Positions 9,178 through 17,681 of a DNA stretch of 64,000 bases are shown here, piece after piece. The notes beneath the pieces were generated by a model, which made no database searches, was not told the origin of the DNA, and saw nothing but the letters and a program-made list of their open reading frames with translations. The stretch is from contig CAVWYF010000010.1 in assembly GCA_963759095.1 (NCBI GenBank), forward strand, positions 62,001 through 126,000. Direction: 5' to 3'. This stretch comes from Anderseniella sp963759095. Its GTDB lineage: Bacteria; Pseudomonadota; Alphaproteobacteria; Rhizobiales; Aestuariivirgaceae. Made by a program: the position numbers and the translations under genes. Numbering within the stretch: the first letter of the stretch is position 1; each line of letters begins with the position of its first letter.

Positions 9178-9216
9178 AAAAAAACCGCCAGCCACGCAAA
9201 TGACCAGCGGTTTCAA
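9178..9216 (-). terminator. Rho-independent terminator after the small CNPC gene
   Basis: Read on the minus strand, AAACCGC and GCGGTTT pair around an 18-base loop and are followed by a run of eight T. It lies 65 bases beyond the stop codon of the small CNPC gene and separates it from the CNPC-P460 gene. Confidence 0.7.
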
Positions 9217-9278
9217 CAAAGCCATCCGGGTTCAGCAGAACCCATGGACCTGGTCTGGTGTTACAGTTTCAGCAGATG

Positions 9279-9554
9279 TTACTGCTTGGCTGCCGAGCAG
9301 GGATTGCAAGGATTGCATGCTGCTTTCTTGGCAGCAGCACATGGATTGCAGGCACCACAGGCGGCCTTCTTGGCAGCAGCACATGGGTTGCAGGCACCGC
9401 ATGCTGCTTTCTTGGCAGCCTGGCATGGGTTGCAGGTTGCGTATGCAGGAGCGTCGCTGACAACTGGCGACAGGACAACAGCACCGGCAGCAAGGCCCAG
9501 GACAACAGGAAGAGCTGCAGCGCCAGACAGAAGTTTCGATTTGTGCATGTTCAT
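9279..9554 (-). CDS. Small secreted CNPC-repeat protein
   Basis: 91 residues from ATG 9554, which has GGAG nine bases upstream; an earlier in-frame GTG lacks one. A signal peptide (MNMHKSKLLSGAAALPVVLG, ending about APAYA) precedes a mature part of only about 50 residues made of CNPC blocks and AAKKAACGA linkers. The leader closely resembles that of the CNPC-P460 protein, so the two are paralogous in leader and repeat. The mature peptide is Cys- and Lys-rich with no other domain, like a metal-binding or post-translationally modified peptide. It sits 110 bases downstream of the FGE-like gene on the same strand. Function not recognised. Confidence 0.78.
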   Translation of the reverse strand: MNMHKSKLLSGAAALPVVLGLAAGAVVLSPVVSDAPAYATCNPCQAAKKAACGACNPCAAAKKAACGACNPCAAAKKAACNPCNPCSAAKQ

Positions 9555-9664
9555 GAATGTATTCTCCACTTTGGGTTGTGCCGAAATGGCTTTTTTGTAT
9601 TTGACCCAGTTGCAACCTTAGCGCCGGATTGCGACCATTGCGGTCAAACTCGGCACATGTATTT

Positions 9665-10537
9665 TCAATTTGCCGTGAGGGGCGTGTGAACCAGTCGGAA
9701 GCCCACAAGGATGTGCTTGATGCTGTCGGGTCGCGAATGCCGGGCTGCAGGTCTGCACACACCACATCCACTGTCGTCCCACGAACCGCCCTTGACGATG
9801 CTGCGTTGCGCCGGCGCGGAAGTCGATGTCCATTCAAACACCTGTCCGGCAGGATCAAGCAGTCCGTAAGGGCTCGCTCCATCGGCAAAACTGCCAACCG
9901 GCATGGTCGTGAAAGGTCCCTTGTCATGGCTGTTCAGCAAGTCGGGGTCGAACGTGTTGCCCCACGGAAACCGGTTGCCGTTCGGCCCTCGTGCCGCCTT
10001 TTCCCATTGCTGTTCGGATGGCAGCAACCACTGCTTGCCGGTCTTTGTGCTCAGCCATTCGGCAAATGCTTCTGCGTCTGCGCGTGACACCATCACAACT
10101 GGATGCTGCTCGCGCCCGCTCGGCAATTTTCTCGCCAGCCAGGCGAACTGCCTGGTGCGTTTATAAGGGTGGACAAGCCGGTAGCCTTGCCAGGTCTTCC
10201 TGTCCACATCCGGAGCCCGGTGTCCCGTCGCGTTGACGAAACGGGCATAGAGCGCGTTGGTAACCGGTGTGCGCATGATGTGAAAGGTCGGCAGATCAGC
10301 AGGTTTTCTGGCCGGCTCTGATTCGTACCATTTGTTCTTGCGGGTGACGGAATGACCGTAGGCTGCCTCGTCCAGCCGGTAGGCAGCCTCACGTTCCGCC
10401 CTGTCGGAGCCCTGTATGAACGGTCCTGCCGGTACAGTCACAGTATCAATATCGAATGCGTGTGCCTGTATTGGCGCCACCAGCAGCAACAGCGATGCCA
10501 ACGCCACCGTGCCAGCCCGCCTGATCGCAGGTATCAT
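9665..10537 (-). CDS. Secreted formylglycine-generating-enzyme/SUMF1 family protein
   Basis: 290 residues. Residues 1-27 are a Sec signal peptide ending AHA. The FGE-sulfatase fold follows: VPAGPFIQGSD, the PVTNALYARFVNATG segment, WLLPSEQQWEKAARG, RFPWGN, YGLLDPAGQVFEWTS, KGGSWDD and a terminal GFRLV. Two cysteines (C258, C261) lie as CGVCR in the active-site region. Classical FGE uses a pair four residues apart, so the spacing here is unusual. Family members oxidise cysteine in C-x-P-x-R, make C-S bonds (EgtB) or act as structural modifiers (PvdO). Its ATG overlaps the stop of the upstream DUF6969-like gene. Two neighbouring secreted proteins are full of C-N-P motifs, making them candidate substrates; this is inference. 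Confidence 0.82.
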   Translation of the reverse strand: MIPAIRRAGTVALASLLLLVAPIQAHAFDIDTVTVPAGPFIQGSDRAEREAAYRLDEAAYGHSVTRKNKWYESEPARKPADLPTFHIMRTPVTNALYARFVNATGHRAPDVDRKTWQGYRLVHPYKRTRQFAWLARKLPSGREQHPVVMVSRADAEAFAEWLSTKTGKQWLLPSEQQWEKAARGPNGNRFPWGNTFDPDLLNSHDKGPFTTMPVGSFADGASPYGLLDPAGQVFEWTSTSAPAQRSIVKGGSWDDSGCGVCRPAARHSRPDSIKHILVGFRLVHTPLTAN

Positions 10538-11283
10538 GCCACGTTGCGTAGATCGGCAAGTGCCTTTTCAACTGCTGCAATCTGTCTGTCGATACTGATG
10601 TCCATGATCGACGTCACTTCCAGGTCGCGATCTTCATAAACATCAATGCCGGGTTTCATGGCTGCCCAGCTTTTCATGGTCTTGTCGCGCTCAATCAGCA
10701 ATTTCTCAATCTGGGGCCGGAACAACCGCATCACCGCGCTGAGTGCGCGGTTGGTGGCGAAGCACGGATAGGTCAGATCCATCTCGTAGCAATCGAGCAG
10801 TGCGATGACATCTTCGGCAGCATAAAAAGTCTCGTCAGTTACCCAGCGATTGGTGGTGAACAGACCGATGGGATTGCCCGGCCGGTCCATGGAGACAGCA
10901 ACGAAGTGCGTCAGCGCATCCTTGCCCTCGGGACGTTTTGCTTTTCCCTTGTAGGGAACCGGCTTGATGCCTTTCGGCATACCGGCAGCTCTCAAGAATG
11001 TGTGGAAGTGCCCATGCTCGCCCGAGTCCGGCCTGTGAGCGTGATAATAATATTGTGAATGGGTCTGGTCATCATACACATCACCTTTCGGGTAATGATC
11101 GAGCTCGTAGAACGTTCCCTGATTGGCAAGGCATTGCCCGACCATGTTCTGGCTTGATTTGTTCAGGACCCTCAACATCTCTTTTACGGTGCGCCCGGCT
11201 TCGGCCATTTGCTCAAGCCGGCTGCGGGGTAACACGCCAAGATGCTGCGCCGTTTCAAACTGCATGTTTTGTATGGTCATCAT
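10534..11283 (-). CDS. DUF6969-like His-rich protein of unknown function
   Basis: 249 residues, no signal peptide or membrane helix. The central segment YYYHAHRPDSGEHGHF and the following HTF carry several histidines that could hold a metal. Other blocks are LANQGTFYELDHYPKGDVYD, LTHFVAVSMDRPGNP and RWVTDETFYAAEDV. I recall similar proteins annotated as DUF6969, but no activity is known to me. Start: two adjacent ATG codons (11283, 11280), neither with a strong ribosome-binding site. Its stop overlaps the start of the FGE-like gene (ATGA), so the two are probably co-translated. Cytosolic location is expected, whereas its partner is exported. Confidence 0.7.
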   Translation of the reverse strand: MMTIQNMQFETAQHLGVLPRSRLEQMAEAGRTVKEMLRVLNKSSQNMVGQCLANQGTFYELDHYPKGDVYDDQTHSQYYYHAHRPDSGEHGHFHTFLRAAGMPKGIKPVPYKGKAKRPEGKDALTHFVAVSMDRPGNPIGLFTTNRWVTDETFYAAEDVIALLDCYEMDLTYPCFATNRALSAVMRLFRPQIEKLLIERDKTMKSWAAMKPGIDVYEDRDLEVTSIMDISIDRQIAAVEKALADLRNVA

Positions 11284-11586
11284 GACCGCAGTATTACAGC
11301 AATTAATGGCAACCGCAAAAGCCTCTCGTGCCGCAATTCAAGTGAAAGTGACAAAGGGTGATCAACTTAAGTTGCAACCGTTTGATGTATTGCAACCGAA
11401 CCTCTACACTGGATCAGGATGATCTTTGGGTAAACCAATCCGTATCATTGATTTGAACGTTTCCTGCAGGTGGCAACAGGATGCAGGTGTAAGGGTGGTT
11501 ATCACAGGCCGTCTGTGTTGAGAGAGACACTAATGAATGGTTATTTCTGCGGACGGCGTGGTCTTTGGAGTAAGGGGAGAAATTTC

Positions 11587-13233
11587 ATGTGGCCACGGGT
11601 CCTGAAACTTGCTGCTGCGTTGTGTGTCGGTATTGCCTGCCTGGCCGGGCCGGCACCATGGACAATCGAGCACGCGCACGCTGCCAAGGGTAATGCCGTG
11701 CCTGATGCCGCCACGACGCGGCAGGCGATCATTGAGATACTGAATACCAAAGACCGTTTGCCCTTGCCGATTCAAAAGGTGCGCAAAACGCTGACGGAGC
11801 ACTATGTCGACAATAACGGCGAGATATTCTGGGTCGGCACCAGCCGCATGACCCCGTTTGTTCAACGGCTTGAGTTTGCCGACGATGATGGTCTCAGGCG
11901 CGCAGATTACCCTGTCGATTATCTCGTCGGGCTTCGCGATCAGATAGATCCGGCAAATCCGCTGGCAGCAGCCTATGCTGAAATTGCCTATTCGGCGTTC
12001 TTTCTCGGCTATGCAAGTGACCTGGCTACGGGCCGCGTCATTTTATCCAAAATAGATCGCGACCACTTTCAGAAACCGCGCAAGCTGGACCTTCTGTCAT
12101 TGCTGCAGGGAGTGGGGTCGGCGCGCAATCCATCGCAGTATCTGGGCACGGTGGAACCGCAGAATGCCCACTACCGGGCGCTGAAATCGCTGCTGCGCGA
12201 GTATCGCACTATCGCCGGTGAAGGCGGTTGGGGAACAGTTGATCGCGGCGAGGCCCTGAAACCCGGTATGAGCGAACCGCGCGTGCTGCAGCTTCGCGCA
12301 CGCCTGGAAAAATCCGGTGATATTTCGCCGCGCGAGGTGCAGGACCCGATGCTCTATTCGCCGGACCTGGTCTTGGCGTTCGAACAGTTTCAAAAGCGCA
12401 ATGGCCTGGATGCCGACGGCATCATCGGGCCCGGATCGCTGTCCATGCTGAATGTCACGGCCGAGGAGCGGATGCGCCAGATTATCATCAACATGGAGCG
12501 CTGGCGTCATATGCCGCGTGACATGGGCGATCGCCATCTGATGGTCAATATCGCCGCGTTTGAACTCTATACCTATGAAGACGGAACCCTTGTTGAAGCC
12601 CGTCCGGTCATGGTCGGCAAAGATCGCCATCAAACGCCGATCTTTTCCGACGAGCTTGAATATGTGGATATCAATCCGACCTGGACAGTGCCGTATTCGA
12701 TCGCAACCAAGGAGATGTTGCCGAAGCTGCAGGCCAACCCGGGCTATCTCGGCGACAATTTTGAACTCCTGGCAGGTGGTCAGTCCATTCCATTCACGTC
12801 GGTGAATTTCAACAACTATTCGCGCGGTGATTTTCCCTTCACCATCCGGCAGAAACCCGGTGCCAAGAACGCGCTCGGGATCATCAAGTTCATGTTGCCC
12901 AACCGCCATGCGATTTACCTGCACGACACACCGTCAAAGGCCCTGTTTGGCAAAGCCCAGCGCGCCTTCAGTCATGGCTGCATCCGGGTATACAAGCCGC
13001 TTGAGTTTGGTGTCTCGGTCCTGAGAAATGAGCCCGGCTGGAATCTGCAAAAGCTGCAACGCGTTGTTGAAACCCGCAAGACAACCCGCGTCAGGCTCAA
13101 ACAGAAAGTGCCGGTCCATATTGTTTACGCAACAGCCTGGCGTGGTGAAGGCGGATCCGTGGAGTTTCGCAAAGACATCTACTCCCGCGACAAGAAGCTT
13201 TACAATGCACTGTTCGGCAAACCCTCATCATAG
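11587..13233 (+). CDS. L,D-transpeptidase with a peptidoglycan-binding domain (YcbB/LdtD-like)
   Basis: 548 residues from ATG 11587, which follows GGGGAG; longer in-frame starts lack a ribosome-binding site and would bury the signal peptide (MWPRVLKLAAALCVGIACLA to about residue 32). Order: an N-terminal scaffold region; a PG_binding_1 domain at about 220-290 (KPGMSEPRVLQLRARLEKSG, FQKRNGLDADGIIGPGSL); and a YkuD catalytic domain with SHGCIRV, the active cysteine being C465. Such enzymes make 3-3 peptidoglycan cross-links or attach proteins to peptidoglycan in the periplasm. The length fits the YcbB class. A repeat element begins directly at its stop codon. Confidence 0.9.
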   Translation: MWPRVLKLAAALCVGIACLAGPAPWTIEHAHAAKGNAVPDAATTRQAIIEILNTKDRLPLPIQKVRKTLTEHYVDNNGEIFWVGTSRMTPFVQRLEFADDDGLRRADYPVDYLVGLRDQIDPANPLAAAYAEIAYSAFFLGYASDLATGRVILSKIDRDHFQKPRKLDLLSLLQGVGSARNPSQYLGTVEPQNAHYRALKSLLREYRTIAGEGGWGTVDRGEALKPGMSEPRVLQLRARLEKSGDISPREVQDPMLYSPDLVLAFEQFQKRNGLDADGIIGPGSLSMLNVTAEERMRQIIINMERWRHMPRDMGDRHLMVNIAAFELYTYEDGTLVEARPVMVGKDRHQTPIFSDELEYVDINPTWTVPYSIATKEMLPKLQANPGYLGDNFELLAGGQSIPFTSVNFNNYSRGDFPFTIRQKPGAKNALGIIKFMLPNRHAIYLHDTPSKALFGKAQRAFSHGCIRVYKPLEFGVSVLRNEPGWNLQKLQRVVETRKTTRVRLKQKVPVHIVYATAWRGEGGSVEFRKDIYSRDKKLYNALFGKPSS

Positions 13234-13288
13234 ATCGGGTATGGTTTTTGATTGAAACAATCAAAAACCATAAAACGGGTCGTTTCTG
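13233..13288. repeat. Dispersed palindromic repeat, copy 1 (half A only)
   Basis: Starts at the last base of the transpeptidase stop (TAGATCGG). The core at 13241-13271 is a near-perfect palindrome: ATGGTTTTTGATTG, three bases, CAATCAAAAACCAT. AAACGGGTCGTTTC follows, matching the linker of the complete copies at 42944 and 46311. Confidence 0.8.
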
Positions 13289-13295
13289 GAACTCA

Positions 13296-13328
13296 AGCAA
13301 AAGGCCCGCCAAACTTGGCGGGCCTTTA
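13296..13328. terminator. Strong hairpin terminator between convergent genes
   Basis: AAAGGCCCGCCAA and TTGGCGGGCCTTT pair almost perfectly around a three- to four-base loop, with A-rich and T-rich flanks. It serves the transpeptidase gene and the convergent membrane protein gene. Confidence 0.85.
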
Positions 13329-13380
13329 AGATTTGCGAGATCATGGTTCGTTGAACCCACCCCAATCCGGAGCGACCCGG

Positions 13381-14319
13381 CTACTCAGTACTTGTTGAAC
13401 CCGGGTTCACCCGTGCTGCCTGCAGATCAAGCGGCACAGCAAGGTATTTTTCAAGGCCGGTCAGTTTGGCCTGTGCGGGAGGCGGCTGGACGATCTGTGC
13501 GGTAGTGCCGGGTTTCGATGGCAGAATACGGTCATAGTACCGTTTCGATCCTGTCGCCGCAGCAGCTACTGCCGGTTTGCTGTAACCGACGGTCGTGGCA
13601 ACCTGTGGGTTTGCTGTGTGTTGCTGGCTTGCCGCAGCAGTGGTTGCCTGAACCGGCTTGCCGTCGCTGCCGGGCCACGTTATAAGGCCGCCGAGAGAGG
13701 CGCTGGCCAGCCTGGCCTGCCGCTCAATTTGATACCCCAGTTCCGGTCCGTACAGGCCCAGCGTGACGCCGCTGGAAATGCAGGTGATCCCGACAAAGGT
13801 GGCAATAGCCATTTTGGCCACAAGACTGGTTGGTTTGTGTGTGCCTGCGGGTTTCCTCATGCGCTGTGCCCTGATAGCCGCAACAGAGAAGTTCATGTTG
13901 CCGGGGCGGCGGTGGTAACCCGCATTATTGTTGTGCTCTTCAGCCTGATCCCCAAGCAGGCTCTCTTCCATGGCAGGCACGCTGGAAGAAAGAGGTTCCT
14001 GCGGTGCGGCTTCATAACCGCCACGCTGTTGTGGAAACAGACGTGGAGTACGCAAATCCCGTTTTCTCGGCGCTTCAAATTTTGCCTTTGCCTGTGGCTT
14101 ACCGTCAATCCGCCTGATGATGGGACCATCGTCATCAGCGCCTGACGCCTGAGCGTCCTGACGCCGAGGCTCAATGCGGAAAGCAAAAGACATGTCCTCG
14201 CTACGCGGGCGAAGTTGCTCATTCTCGTGTTTGGCGCGTACCGTGTTCCGCGCATTGTCGTGCGCGTCTTCACTGGTAGCATCATTGCCGACGAGGGGGT
14301 GTTCGGCGCTGACTTGCAT
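13381..14319 (-). CDS. Single-pass membrane protein of unknown function
   Basis: 312 residues, not recognised. About 165 polar, low-complexity residues rich in Arg, Glu and Gln are followed by one hydrophobic helix (AKMAIATFVGITCISSGVTL, about residues 168-190). An Ala/Thr/Gln/Pro-rich tail comes next (AATGSKRYYDRILPSKPGT, QPPPAQAKL). With the positive cluster RAQRMRKPAGTHKP before the helix, the long N-terminal part is likely cytoplasmic and the tail periplasmic. A linker or cell-envelope scaffold is possible, but nothing in it names a function. No strong ribosome-binding site. It converges on the L,D-transpeptidase gene. Confidence 0.6.
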   Translation of the reverse strand: MQVSAEHPLVGNDATSEDAHDNARNTVRAKHENEQLRPRSEDMSFAFRIEPRRQDAQASGADDDGPIIRRIDGKPQAKAKFEAPRKRDLRTPRLFPQQRGGYEAAPQEPLSSSVPAMEESLLGDQAEEHNNNAGYHRRPGNMNFSVAAIRAQRMRKPAGTHKPTSLVAKMAIATFVGITCISSGVTLGLYGPELGYQIERQARLASASLGGLITWPGSDGKPVQATTAAASQQHTANPQVATTVGYSKPAVAAAATGSKRYYDRILPSKPGTTAQIVQPPPAQAKLTGLEKYLAVPLDLQAARVNPGSTSTE

Positions 14320-14562
14320 AATGAGAGATTCCCTTGATCGATTAAGAGAGCCGTCCCTCAGCCTTGCACTTTAGGGCCGATAACGACCGCAATATGATTG
14401 GTATAAGGCAATTTTGTGCAGGCAGATCATCAGCTTGCGGTGTTTCTGGCATACGGCAGGTGAACAACTGGCGCTTGTGTGCAGGTGCGAAAGCGCTATC
14501 TATTTAGGCGACTGGCTGACCGGGCCATAATTCACAAATCCGACAACCACGAGGCAATCAGC

Positions 14563-15552
14563 GTGCAAAGTATCGTCGAACCATTTACCCAAAGAGCGGC
14601 AGCCCGAAACGGCCTGATCGTGTATCCCGAAGGCACAGACCCCCGCATTGTCGAGGCTGCCGTGGAATTGCAGAATTCCGGGCTTTCCCGCGCTGTTTTA
14701 CTAGGTAAGGCTGATGCCGTAACGGCAGTTTTCGACAACCTGAAATTGTCCTCCAAAGGCATCGGTGTACTGGACATTGAAACCTCGTCCGAGCTGGACG
14801 GCTTGCAACAGAAACTGCTGCAGAAAAAGCCGGACATGGACCCTGAAAAAGCTGCGTCCATGGTGCGCGATCCGCTCTATTTCGGCGGCGCCATGGTTGC
14901 CTCCGGTCAGGCCGATGCAATGATTGCCGGTGCCGCAAATGCGACAGGAAAAGTGATCTCGGCATCCCTGCGCACCATCGGTCTCACCCCGGGTACCAGG
15001 CGTTTGTCCAGTTATTTCCTCATGTCAGTGCCGAATCACCGGGGTGGCGGGCGCAAGGATTTCCTGTTTGCGGATTGTGCAGTAAACATTGACCCGCCCG
15101 CTGAAGACCTCGCAGAGATTGCCATGGCAACAGGCAAGACAGCAGCAAAGCTGCTTACCGAACCGGCAAAAATAGCGCTGCTGTCCTTTTCCACCAAGGG
15201 TAGTGCGGCTCACGACAGTGTCACCAAGGTAACAGATGCGCTGGCGATTGTGCGTGAACAGGCGCCAGAACTCAGCATTGACGGTGAACTGCAGGTCGAC
15301 GCCGCATTGGTCCCGTCAGTGGCAGAGCGCAAGGTCAAAAGCAGTGCCGGTGTGGCAGGCGATGCCAATGTGCTGGTATTCCCGGACCTGAATTCAGGCA
15401 ATATCGGCTACAAGCTGGTGCAGTACATGGGCAATGCAGATGCCATCGGGCCGTTTTTTCAGGGTTTTGACAAACCGGTGTGTGACCTGTCGCGTGGCTG
15501 TTCTGTTGATGATGTTGTTTCAGCAGCCGTGATTCTGATGGCCACGGCCTGA
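14563..15552 (+). CDS. pta: Phosphate acetyltransferase
   Basis: 329 residues from GTG 14563, giving the usual length of a single-domain PTA_PTB enzyme; an earlier in-frame GTG at 14479 would add an unrelated arginine-rich stretch. Recognisable blocks: IVYPEGTDPRIVEAA, RDPLYFGGAMVASGQADAMIAGA, SYFLMSVPN, LLSFSTKGSA, GELQVDAALVPSVAERK and VLVFPDLNSGNIGYKLVQ. It interconverts acetyl phosphate and acetyl-CoA. In sulfonate-degrading alphaproteobacteria Pta converts the acetyl phosphate made by Xsc; an xsc gene lies 8 kb away, and ackA is two genes downstream on the other strand. Confidence 0.92.
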   Translation: MQSIVEPFTQRAAARNGLIVYPEGTDPRIVEAAVELQNSGLSRAVLLGKADAVTAVFDNLKLSSKGIGVLDIETSSELDGLQQKLLQKKPDMDPEKAASMVRDPLYFGGAMVASGQADAMIAGAANATGKVISASLRTIGLTPGTRRLSSYFLMSVPNHRGGGRKDFLFADCAVNIDPPAEDLAEIAMATGKTAAKLLTEPAKIALLSFSTKGSAAHDSVTKVTDALAIVREQAPELSIDGELQVDAALVPSVAERKVKSSAGVAGDANVLVFPDLNSGNIGYKLVQYMGNADAIGPFFQGFDKPVCDLSRGCSVDDVVSAAVILMATA

Positions 15553-15570
15553 GGCACAACGGATCATTCT

Positions 15571-16317
15571 CTATATCAGCGATTTCACCAGGCCCAGCGC
15601 GGCAAGGAAGGCCAGCAGGCTGATCGCCATGCGCCGGAAGTTTTCCGGTGCTGCCGACACGAACTTCCGCCCGCCCAGCCATACCCCGGCACCCAACAGA
15701 GGAATGCACAGCGCTGCTGCGATGAAGGTATCGGTTGATATGACACCGGCGTAACCCAGGATTGGCAATGCCACTAGGTCGATAGCGCACAGGTAAAATA
15801 TCATCGTGGCGCGAAAGACCCTGGCAAGCAGGTTTTGCGCGGTTAGAAACAGGGCGACAGGCAATCCGCCTATTGCTGCCGCATTGGCAAGTCCCGACAC
15901 TATGCCGACACCCACTGTGCCGGCAGTGCCTGTTTTCGTGCGCAGGCTCCAACCGCTCAACAACAGGGCACACATGATCAGGATCCAGACCGAAATGATC
16001 AGGCGGAGCAGATCTGTGTCTAGAGAGCTGAGCAGGCCAATCGACACCGGCATGCCGATTGTTGCACCAAGCAGCAGCCAGCCCAGCAGGGGCCTGTTGA
16101 AATCTTTCAGTGCAGCAGGTGCCTGGCCTGCCGTCGCCGCAATTTCCAGCAGCATGACCACGGGCACGAAGTTGAGCGGGTTGGTGACAAGTGCTGATGC
16201 CGAAACAACAAGTGCTGAAAATCCAAACCCCGAGTATCCGCGAATGTAGGCCGCACCGAGCACTGCCAGGGCCATCCAGGCAAGCGGCCACCCGGCAAGA
16301 TCAAACGGGATGGACAT
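15571..16317 (-). CDS. TSUP-family membrane transporter (TauE/SafE), candidate sulfite or sulfoacetate-type exporter
   Basis: 248 residues with about eight hydrophobic helices and the TSUP hallmarks GYSGFGFSALVVSASALV near the N-terminus and GLANAAAIGGLPVALFL in the middle. TSUP proteins move small anions, and TauE-type members are proposed to export sulfite released during taurine breakdown. The gene starts 3 bases after the ackA stop, so the two form an operon; it converges on pta. That setting, acetyl phosphate enzymes plus a TauE-like exporter, suits sulfonate metabolism, but the transported ion is inferred. Confidence 0.82.
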   Translation of the reverse strand: MSIPFDLAGWPLAWMALAVLGAAYIRGYSGFGFSALVVSASALVTNPLNFVPVVMLLEIAATAGQAPAALKDFNRPLLGWLLLGATIGMPVSIGLLSSLDTDLLRLIISVWILIMCALLLSGWSLRTKTGTAGTVGVGIVSGLANAAAIGGLPVALFLTAQNLLARVFRATMIFYLCAIDLVALPILGYAGVISTDTFIAAALCIPLLGAGVWLGGRKFVSAAPENFRRMAISLLAFLAALGLVKSLI

Positions 16318-16320
16318 TGG

Positions 16321-17496
16321 CTATCCTTTCAGCATGCTCCGCACATGGTGCGCGATAGCCAGTTCTTCATTGGCCTTGACGATCCAGACCGGGCAGGGTG
16401 CAGCCGGCGGAGAGATTTCCATCTCACCTTTCACATTACGCTGGTTTTCAATCACCACATCCAGCCAGTTCAGATGATTGACAATGCCAGCGCGGACGGG
16501 TGCTGCATTTTCCCCGACACCAGCGGTAAACACCAGCCCGTCTATGCCTTCTAGTGCAGTGATCAGTGAGCCTGCATGACGCGCTGCCCAGTAGCAGTAA
16601 TAATCCACTGCTGCTTGTGCGCGCGGGCTTTTACTGGCCAGCAGTTCGCGCATGTCCCCTGAGATGCCGGACAGGCCCAATAATCCGCTCTGGCAATACA
16701 GCAGGTCTTCAAGTTCGTTGAGCCCGAGACCTTCATCGCGCATCAGGGCAATCAGGACACCGGGGTCCAGTGCACCTGAGCGGGTCGACATCACCAGACC
16801 GTCAGCGGTCGAGTATCCCATGGTCGTTGCAACACCAATGCCATCCCTGACCGCCACCATGCTGGCACCTGAGCCCAGATGGGCAATCAGCAGACGTTTT
16901 GGCAGTGGCTTGCCGGTGAGGTCGGGCAGGGCAGCGACGACATGTTCGTAGTTGAGACCGTGAAAACCGTATCGATGATACCCCTTGTCGTGGAATCTTT
17001 GCGGTAATGGGAGACGCACATCGGTATCGGGTTGATCGGCGTGAAACGCAGTGTCGAAACATGCAACCTGCGGCAGGTCCGGCGCCAGTTCCCGCATCCG
17101 GCGAAGCGCGGCAATGCCAAACGGCAGGTGCAAAGGTGCCTTGGACCGCAAGTCGTCCAGGTTGGCGAGCACAAGGTCGTCGACAATCACCGGGCCGGTG
17201 TAAATGTCGCCGCCATGCACAATTCGATGGCCGCTGCCGGCAAGTGTCTCAGGCCCGTTTCCAGTGTCTCCGAGCCAACCCAGAACTGCGTCCAGTGCCT
17301 TGGCATGACCGGCATCTGGGGGCAGGGAAGGAGCTGCACCTGGATGCGCTGTGCCATCCGGCCATTTGGCAGCGAATGCCGGTGTGCTGCCGAGGCCATC
17401 GACCTGACCGTTTATCACCGCTTCAAGGTCATCGCCTGCAAACACCGCGAACTTGAGTGACGAAGAACCCGCATTGAGCACCAGAAAGTTTTTCAT
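16321..17496 (-). CDS. ackA: Acetate kinase
   Basis: 391 residues of the ASKHA acetokinase family: LVLNAGSSSLKFAVF at the start, GHRIVHGG, CFDTAFH, RRYGFHGLNYE-type segment (YHRYGFHGLNYEHV), AHLGSGASMVAVRDG, STRSGALDPGV and GLVFTAGVGENAAPVR. It makes acetate and ATP from acetyl phosphate or the reverse. Located just upstream of the TSUP transporter and facing pta, it completes the Pta-AckA branch, which would let the cell draw ATP from Xsc-derived acetyl phosphate. Confidence 0.94.
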   Translation of the reverse strand: MKNFLVLNAGSSSLKFAVFAGDDLEAVINGQVDGLGSTPAFAAKWPDGTAHPGAAPSLPPDAGHAKALDAVLGWLGDTGNGPETLAGSGHRIVHGGDIYTGPVIVDDLVLANLDDLRSKAPLHLPFGIAALRRMRELAPDLPQVACFDTAFHADQPDTDVRLPLPQRFHDKGYHRYGFHGLNYEHVVAALPDLTGKPLPKRLLIAHLGSGASMVAVRDGIGVATTMGYSTADGLVMSTRSGALDPGVLIALMRDEGLGLNELEDLLYCQSGLLGLSGISGDMRELLASKSPRAQAAVDYYCYWAARHAGSLITALEGIDGLVFTAGVGENAAPVRAGIVNHLNWLDVVIENQRNVKGEMEISPPAAPCPVWIVKANEELAIAHHVRSMLKG

Positions 17497-17681
17497 GTCT
17501 TAGGGTCTGTATCCATTGATCTTATCCATTGTGCGTGAGGATATTTTGTTTCTGACAAGACGAAAGGCCGAAGGAAACCGCCTGGCTTTCAAGGTCATCC
17601 ATGGCGTGCTCAACATCGGTTAGAGGAGGGGCTCAATCGAAAGCAAGTCGCTCGTTACAGGTCACAGGGAATGTCATTGCC

